64,000 bases of DNA, taken from assembly GCA_031555615.1 (NCBI GenBank), contig JAVBUF010000010.1, forward strand, positions 1-64,000. Direction: 5' to 3'. A program made the position numbers and the translations under genes. This DNA comes from UBA935 sp031555615. GTDB lineage: Bacteria > Bacillota > Clostridia > Lachnospirales > Lachnospiraceae. Positions 59,486 to 64,000 of this stretch are shown here, one piece after another; position 1 is the stretch's first letter; every line of letters begins with the position of its first letter. The notes under the pieces were generated by a model that saw nothing but the letters and a program-made list of their open reading frames with translations, did not search any database and was not told the origin of the DNA.

Positions 59486-60576
59486 AAAGGATTTCATTAA
59501 TAAACAAAAAAATTGTGAACAGTAATCCCAATATGAAAAGAGCACAAAAGGAAGAAAAACGCAATCATGGTAAAGGATCTAAAGGAATTTTAAAAAATTA
59601 TATCGGTAAAGTAGTCGCGTTATCTTCTAATGAACTTGCAGGAAAAGAAACACCGATCGGTAACTATGTGGAAGGTGTCGCCACCGATGTGCTGCTTTCG
59701 GAGATTGAGAAATCAAAGATTACCGGTATGAGCGGCAATGGTTTTTCCATATATGAAAAAATAAGCAGCTTCATTGCCTCAGAAGCTATAAGAAGAGTGC
59801 TTTTAATCAATGCTGTTGAATGTGACCCCGGTCTATTGCATGATGAATGGCTATTAACAAACCGATATGAAGAAATTACCCGTGTCAGTCATTACCTCAA
59901 ACAGGCACTTGGCTTAAATCAAATCTTTTTGGCAACAAAAAATAAAATGATAAATTCCACAGAAGAAATTACTGTTGTAAATGTACCGCCACGATATCCC
60001 ATGGGTGAAGAGCATTTTTTAATACAACAAGCATTGGGCTTTAAATTGTCAAAGAAAGATATTCCCACCAGACACGGTATATTGGTGCTGAATCTGCAAA
60101 GTATCTATCAGCTAAACAAAATTATCAATTCCAGTTATGATTTTGGGCGCTTTATTACAATTGCCGACTTATCAAAAGGCCGGGCGAAAGTTGCGTATGT
60201 ATATCCTGAAGATAACATTGCGGGTTTATTAAAAAAAGAATTTGGAAACAGCGGGGATTGTGTTATTTATAAAGGGCATGGGATAATGTCAGCTGATATA
60301 GCAGAGGATACAGATGATTTTTCTTGCCTCGGAAATTTTGCAGCATATGCACAGGCTCCTAATATAAGTAATACAAACAAATGCAGAAAATGTGGGGCCT
60401 GCACAAGAAGATGTCCGGCGAATGTGAATGTAGACAAGATCGTTCAGGCAATAGATAATAAACATTCTCAATCAATATCATCATACCATCCGGAGAATTG
60501 TATTCAATGTGGCAGCTGCACCTACTTTTGTCATGGGTCAAAAAATGTTGCCGAATATGTATCAAAGGTGCAGTAA
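59482..60576 (+). CDS. RnfC-like ferredoxin with two [4Fe-4S] sites
   Basis: A 364-residue soluble protein. An N-terminal region resembles the RnfC/NuoF-type flavin-binding domain: INAVECDPGLLHDEWLL near 110-126 (compare the NAAECEPY pattern) and NVPPRYPMGEE near 165-175. The C-terminus holds two [4Fe-4S] sites: Cys301, 304, 307, 311 and Cys340, 343, 346, 350. Conventional RnfC sits in an rnfCDGEAB operon; none is here, and the protein is shorter than RnfC. It is coupled to a TetR regulator. An electron-transfer or redox-stress role is inferred. Confidence 0.75.
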   Translation: MKRISLINKKIVNSNPNMKRAQKEEKRNHGKGSKGILKNYIGKVVALSSNELAGKETPIGNYVEGVATDVLLSEIEKSKITGMSGNGFSIYEKISSFIASEAIRRVLLINAVECDPGLLHDEWLLTNRYEEITRVSHYLKQALGLNQIFLATKNKMINSTEEITVVNVPPRYPMGEEHFLIQQALGFKLSKKDIPTRHGILVLNLQSIYQLNKIINSSYDFGRFITIADLSKGRAKVAYVYPEDNIAGLLKKEFGNSGDCVIYKGHGIMSADIAEDTDDFSCLGNFAAYAQAPNISNTNKCRKCGACTRRCPANVNVDKIVQAIDNKHSQSISSYHPENCIQCGSCTYFCHGSKNVAEYVSKVQ

Positions 60577-60592
60577 AATGAAATATAGAAAA

Positions 60593-61015
60593 TTATTGTT
60601 CTTTTAATTTACGAATTTCCTGCAAGACATCATTACTTTCTTTAGCAGCTTTAAATGTTGCTATATAATAAGCTGCCGCACCGATTACATAAGGTATCGT
60701 AAAGGAGCGGATTGCATCCCGGTAGGAATTGGGATGCAGTTCTCCGAAAAAACCACTGATCCATATGGTCAGCAAAATCAGCGACTGGGCAAAAACATAT
60801 TGAATGAACATCACCAGCAAAGGCGGAAGTTTGTGGAAGAGCGGATAAGAGTATAATGTAATCGTTGCAATCGCTGTCCAGACAAACATCATCACTAAGT
60901 TTATATAAAAGTCATAATCACCCGCCAGAGAAGCATTCAAATACCCCGCGATTAAGGACAGCAGCGTATAAAAAACACAAATAACCAGAAAAATTTCCGA
61001 AATCTTCTTTTTCAT
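60593..61015 (-). CDS. DUF3021 membrane protein
   Basis: A 140-residue protein with four membrane segments and a short basic tail. The ELHPNSYRDAIRSFTIPYVIGAAAYY region is typical of DUF3021, which is habitually encoded next to LytTR regulators. Its first four bases overlap the LytTR gene. It probably modulates or senses for that regulator. A RnfC-like gene converges 16 bases away. Confidence 0.85.
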   Translation of the reverse strand: MKKKISEIFLVICVFYTLLSLIAGYLNASLAGDYDFYINLVMMFVWTAIATITLYSYPLFHKLPPLLVMFIQYVFAQSLILLTIWISGFFGELHPNSYRDAIRSFTIPYVIGAAAYYIATFKAAKESNDVLQEIRKLKEQ

Positions 61016-61467
61016 GACAATGCCCTCCTTAGAGATGTTAGTGAGTTGTGAAAGTCTTCCCGGTAATTTCTGCTGATTACCAGCTGCTCATCATTTTCCA
61101 AAACGGCAATAATTCTCATTCCCGCCGTAGGTTTAATCAGTTTGATCTTATGCAGATTTACAATCTGGGACTTATTGATTCGGACAAAATTCCACTTTTC
61201 CAGTTTTTGCTCTGCTTCATTTAATGTCAGGGCTATGGTGTACGTTTCTTTTTCCAGGCAGGCAAAAATACGCCGGTCTACCGCATCAAGATAATAAATA
61301 CTATGAACCGGAAGCAAAACCGTTTCATCTTGCTCCTTTCCTTCAATATGCGGAACATTCTTTTGCATAACGGCCAGCACGTGCTCCAGATCAGATGTCA
61401 TCTGATGGTAGTAAAAATCCGCATGTTCCTCCTGATTTGGTTTGATTTGAAATAAATTAAGCTTCAT
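61012..61467 (-). CDS. LytTR-type DNA-binding regulator
   Basis: A 151-residue regulator lacking a receiver domain. The C-terminal LytTR domain (about 50-148) includes LLPVHSIYYLDAVDRRIFACLEKETYTI, WNFVRINKSQIVNLHKI and VISRNYREDFHNSL. LytTR/DUF3021 pairs act as membrane-tethered switches that activate their own operon. It lies between the CPBP gene and DUF3021. Candidate direct-repeat sites are upstream of the CPBP gene. Confidence 0.93.
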   Translation of the reverse strand: MKLNLFQIKPNQEEHADFYYHQMTSDLEHVLAVMQKNVPHIEGKEQDETVLLPVHSIYYLDAVDRRIFACLEKETYTIALTLNEAEQKLEKWNFVRINKSQIVNLHKIKLIKPTAGMRIIAVLENDEQLVISRNYREDFHNSLTSLRRALS

Positions 61468-61489
61468 TTAAAAATTTTTCCTTTTAATT

Positions 61490-62182
61490 CTAATAAGCAT
61501 TCCATAAGAAGAGAAATACAAATACGCAGCCCCAGGCATTACCGGTATATTTGCGGGCCATCAGCATTCCATAAACAATGATCAGAACGGTTATCATTTC
61601 AATGATATCTTTGGGATTAACGCCGATTGCTCCATGAATCAAAATACACATAACCGCACAGATAATGGCACCCCAATCCAGCCACCAATGCTTTGAGGGG
61701 TAACAGATATTTATTTTATCCGTGATTACCACATAGTTAAACCCTTCAAAAAACCCCCATGCGATGACCACAAACAAAAAACTGAAGATGGATTCGGGAA
61801 AGGATGTCTGAAATATTTCAGCAGTAATATTTACTCTGTGAAAAGGTAAATAACGATGAAATTCTCCAGTTACCACTGTAAAGATCATATTTGGCATAAA
61901 TGCTGCCACTGAAAGCAGAATGGACAGCAGCGCTTTCTTCGTATGTAACCCGTAATCCCGAAACCGTTCTTTTCGTAATAAGCATACCACACTAATACCT
62001 GCACCGGCCAGTCCAAATTGAAGCAGTGCAATGCAAATGGTACGAAGCAATAAGGGTGCTCCGCTTTTCATGACAAAAGAATTAATAGTAGAGCCGAAGA
62101 CCGTATAAAGAGTCAATACCAGACAAGTGACAATGATGATAATCCATAAATCTGCAGATGCTTTCTTTTTATTTTCCAACAT
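61490..62182 (-). CDS. CPBP-like membrane protein
   Basis: A 230-residue protein with seven or eight membrane segments. Weak resemblance to CPBP proteases is seen in AWGFFEGFNYVVITDKIN and CILIHGAIG, but the EExxxR motif is not standard (FFEGFNY), so catalysis is doubtful. A GGAGGT box lies upstream of the ATG, and TATACT (minus strand, 62218-62213) serves as a -10. It is the first gene of the LytTR/DUF3021 operon and may be its target. Confidence 0.65.
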   Translation of the reverse strand: MLENKKKASADLWIIIIVTCLVLTLYTVFGSTINSFVMKSGAPLLLRTICIALLQFGLAGAGISVVCLLRKERFRDYGLHTKKALLSILLSVAAFMPNMIFTVVTGEFHRYLPFHRVNITAEIFQTSFPESIFSFLFVVIAWGFFEGFNYVVITDKINICYPSKHWWLDWGAIICAVMCILIHGAIGVNPKDIIEMITVLIIVYGMLMARKYTGNAWGCVFVFLFLWNAY

Positions 62183-62530
62183 AATATGTTACCTCCGTTT
62201 TTTTATATTTGGAGTATAGCAGAAAAAAGAATGCCCTGCAGTAAAATATGCGCAGGTTGCGAAATTCCGGTTTAAGTTGCAATTGCTTTGGATGAAACGT
62301 TTGCGGATGTACAGGAATGGCCCAGTAGTAAAATATTTTATTCGCTTTTGTCAAGCGTAATATATAGCTGCGCAGCATTGTATTTTGTAAAAGCAGATGG
62401 CTTCCCCCACGACAAAACGTCTGGATTTCCCTGTGCAAATTTGTTGACAGACTATCGGATTATCCAATAACATGGGCCTAGGATTTTACTAACACTACAA
62501 AAATTTTATTTTGCAAAATGCAATATATAA
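62183..62530. other. Intergenic region with LytTR promoter and ORF debris
   Basis: It holds the minus-strand promoter region of the CPBP/LytTR/DUF3021 operon up to about 62285. After that it is AT-rich sequence. A 60-residue frame on the plus strand (62288-62470, ALDETFADVQEWP) has only a TTG start and no recognised relative; it may be gene debris. No RNA or repeat was recognised. Confidence 0.4.
62256..62280 (-). promoter_or_regulatory. Candidate LytTR direct-repeat site
   Basis: GTTGC (62256-62260) and GTTGC (62276-62280) stand 20 bases apart, two helical turns, within AGGTTGCGAAA and AAGTTGCAAT. They lie about 40-60 bases upstream of the TATACT -10, and no -35 consensus is present, as expected for an activator-dependent promoter. 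Confidence 0.5.
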
Positions 62531-62559
62531 TTGACATTAAGAATAATATGGTGTACACT
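62531..62559 (+). promoter_or_regulatory. Promoter of the XRE gene with operator-like palindrome
   Basis: TTGACA (62531-62536) and TACACT (62554-62559) are 17 bases apart. The palindrome GTGTACAC (62551-62558) covers the -10 and may be the XRE operator. Confidence 0.6.
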
Positions 62560-62580
62560 GTGTAATATAGGAGGTGCGGT

Positions 62581-62781
62581 ATGAAGAATAAGCGAATGAA
62601 AATCGCACGGATGGAAGCAGATATGAAGCAGGAGGATCTGGCGAAAGCAGTTGGTGTCACTCGTCAAACAATCGGAATGATAGAATCAGGAAACTATAAT
62701 CCAACACTGAATCTTTGTATAGAGATTTGTAAGGTGCTTGACAAAACATTAAATGATTTATTTTGGGAGGAATCAAAATGA
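62581..62781 (+). CDS. Small XRE-family regulator
   Basis: A 66-residue helix-turn-helix protein (MKQEDLAKAVGVTRQTIGMIESGNYNPTLNLCIEICKVLDKTLNDLF), the whole protein being the DNA-binding domain, like YozG. AGGAGG precedes the ATG. The next gene starts within its stop codon (ATGA). Genes of this type regularly sit next to small membrane proteins of the DUF6773 kind. It likely represses its own operon. Confidence 0.93.
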   Translation: MKNKRMKIARMEADMKQEDLAKAVGVTRQTIGMIESGNYNPTLNLCIEICKVLDKTLNDLFWEESK

Positions 62782-63263
62782 TGCAGAACAAACAGGACGA
62801 AAGAGTCTTAACACAACGCCAAAAGATAAATAGTGAAGCGTATGGAATTTTAATGATAATACTTCTTGCTTCAATACTTATTCAGCAATTTTTTTTAGAC
62901 GCACCATTTGAACAATATTCTGTTGAAGTTATATGTTTTTTTGGAATGTCTGTTTATATACTGGCAAGATACATGATGCTGGGGCTGGATTTATATGGAG
63001 AAGGAAAGCGGTCCCAATATATTCCTTTAACAAACAGTCTTGTGACCGGAATCATAGCAACGGCGATTCATGGTGTTTTGAACTATACAGGCTATGCCAA
63101 GCTTTACAGAGATGGTATTGGTTATGTCTTTGCGGCAATAGCGATTTTCTTTATCAGCATAACAGCAAGCAGTTTTATTTTGCTTTCGTTCCTAAATTAT
63201 CTGAATAAGAAAAAACAGGCTAAAATACAAAAGCAATTAGATGAGGATGAACAGGATGATTAG
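62778..63263 (+). CDS. DUF6773-like membrane protein
   Basis: A 161-residue protein with four membrane segments (about 22-45, 53-73, 86-108, 121-145) and a Lys/Asp-rich tail. QRQKINSEAYGILMIILL is the pattern of this family as I recall it. ATG 62778 follows GGGAGGA and overlaps the XRE stop; an in-frame TTG at 62763 is less likely. Function unknown. The next gene starts within its end. Confidence 0.75.
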   Translation: MMQNKQDERVLTQRQKINSEAYGILMIILLASILIQQFFLDAPFEQYSVEVICFFGMSVYILARYMMLGLDLYGEGKRSQYIPLTNSLVTGIIATAIHGVLNYTGYAKLYRDGIGYVFAAIAIFFISITASSFILLSFLNYLNKKKQAKIQKQLDEDEQDD

Positions 63264-64000
63264 AAGAAGCAAAATATTATTTGCGGTAATTGTTTTTATT
63301 ACATGCCTTTCAGGATGTGGAAAAAACAATGATGTAGTGTTAGACAGAACGGCTTTTATTACCGATATAACGGAATTGTCTGTTGGTGAAAATGTTCAGA
63401 TCGTAGGTATGGGTGAAGCAAGTCACGGTACAAGCGAGTTTCAGCAGCTGAAAGGCGATGTATTCAAGGCATTGGTTGCAAACAATGAGTGCCGCGTATT
63501 CGCTATTGAAGGCGATTTCGGCGGCTGTATGAAAGTAAATAAATATATCCATGGGGGTGAAGGAACCGCCCAGGAGGCCATTGCTCAGATTGGTTTTCGG
63601 ATTTATCGGACCCAGGAAATGGCAGATCTCGTTGAATGGATGCGTACTTATAATGAAACTGCTCCGGAAGGTAAGGATTTGATGTTTTATGGTTTTGATG
63701 CCCAGCGATACGACAATAATAAAGAGTTTTTATTTGAATACCTTAAAGAAAATATGCCCGAGCTTGCCCAGGCATACACCACAAAACTTGTATCATTAAC
63801 TGACGAAGCTATGTATTCACTTGAGAAATCAGTCCTTACACAAGCAGAAGATGATATTTCGGCACTGATGCTGGAAATCCAGGAACAAAAACCCTCAGAT
63901 ATGGATGCATCTGTGCTGCTTGAATATGAATTGGCCTTGGAGTATGCACATTGTCTTCTGGAAAATACACAGCTTAGAAGTGAGAGTACCGGTTACAGTA
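63256..64000 (+). CDS. Erythromycin-esterase-family lipoprotein (3' truncated)
   Basis: The frame runs past the window end; 248 residues are visible. A lipoprotein signal ends in LSGC (Cys21). The erythromycin esterase/succinoglycan-biosynthesis fold is shown by VGMGEASHGTSEFQQLKGD (catalytic-type His), VFAIEGDFGG and FYGFDAQRYDN. Family members open macrolide lactones or have unknown substrates; surface anchoring is common among homologues of unknown role. ATG 63256 has GAGGA eight bases upstream; ATG 63247 is possible. It overlaps the preceding gene by eight bases. Confidence 0.85.
   Translation, partial: MIRRSKILFAVIVFITCLSGCGKNNDVVLDRTAFITDITELSVGENVQIVGMGEASHGTSEFQQLKGDVFKALVANNECRVFAIEGDFGGCMKVNKYIHGGEGTAQEAIAQIGFRIYRTQEMADLVEWMRTYNETAPEGKDLMFYGFDAQRYDNNKEFLFEYLKENMPELAQAYTTKLVSLTDEAMYSLEKSVLTQAEDDISALMLEIQEQKPSDMDASVLLEYELALEYAHCLLENTQLRSESTGYS

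Noticed and set aside
62288..62470. A 60-residue plus-strand frame
   Set aside because: TTG start without ribosome site, between promoter regions; not convincing as a gene.

Overview
The window reads as chromosome of a low-to-moderate GC Gram-positive anaerobe of the class Clostridia, most likely Lachnospiraceae-like. This is inferred from strong AGGAGG-type ribosome binding sites, lipoprotein signals, a DUF896 protein, a BofC-like protein, a stand-alone branching enzyme, a COG2509 flavoprotein, LytTR/DUF3021 and DUF6773 cassettes, and dense two-component, TetR and GNAT content. No rRNA, CRISPR array, integrase, transposase or phage structural gene was seen.

Region 1 (1-29.8 kb) is ordinary core chromosome. 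In order it holds the end of a lipid-linked polysaccharide flippase and a BofC-like membrane protein; two FAD proteins, DUF896, 5-formyl-THF cyclo-ligase and proA; a minus-strand polyamine operon (XRE-cupin regulator, potA, potB, potC, potD); a beta-propeller lactonase converging on aroC; an M15 carboxypeptidase, tgt and yajC; a branched-chain amino acid operon (leuB, a GT39-like membrane enzyme, ilvD, ilvB, an L,D-transpeptidase); serC-serA followed by a structured 3' region; and glgB overlapping an MscS channel gene.

Region 2 (29.8-39.2 kb) starts at a tRNA-Thr(CGU) gene. The 3' end of this tRNA recurs as degraded copies at 31.9 and 36.1 kb. One or both copies are followed by versions of the tRNA's downstream terminator, promoter and small coiled-coil ORF. 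The intervals carry cassettes: a methyltransferase/TetR pair, a kinase/regulator with two lipoproteins, a DUF3990/DUF3791-like pair, VanZ and an aminoglycoside nucleotidyltransferase. The simplest reading is repeated gene capture or duplication at the tRNA, and this is the most unusual structure in the window.

Region 3 (39-64 kb) is accessory in character. It holds three small acetyltransferases, a binding protein paired with a hybrid histidine kinase, an acyltransferase, a repeat protein with Ig-like modules and no export signal, an AraC/EamA pair, a CPBP protease, a two-component system with a lipoprotein, a serine hydrolase fused by overlap to an ABC-2 exporter operon, a Cys-cluster/DUF1801 fusion protein, a TetR-controlled RnfC-like ferredoxin with two palindromic operators, a minus-strand CPBP/LytTR/DUF3021 operon with a candidate LytTR site, an XRE/DUF6773 pair and the start of an erythromycin-esterase-like lipoprotein.

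Functions are assigned from motifs and remembered family features. No database search was possible.
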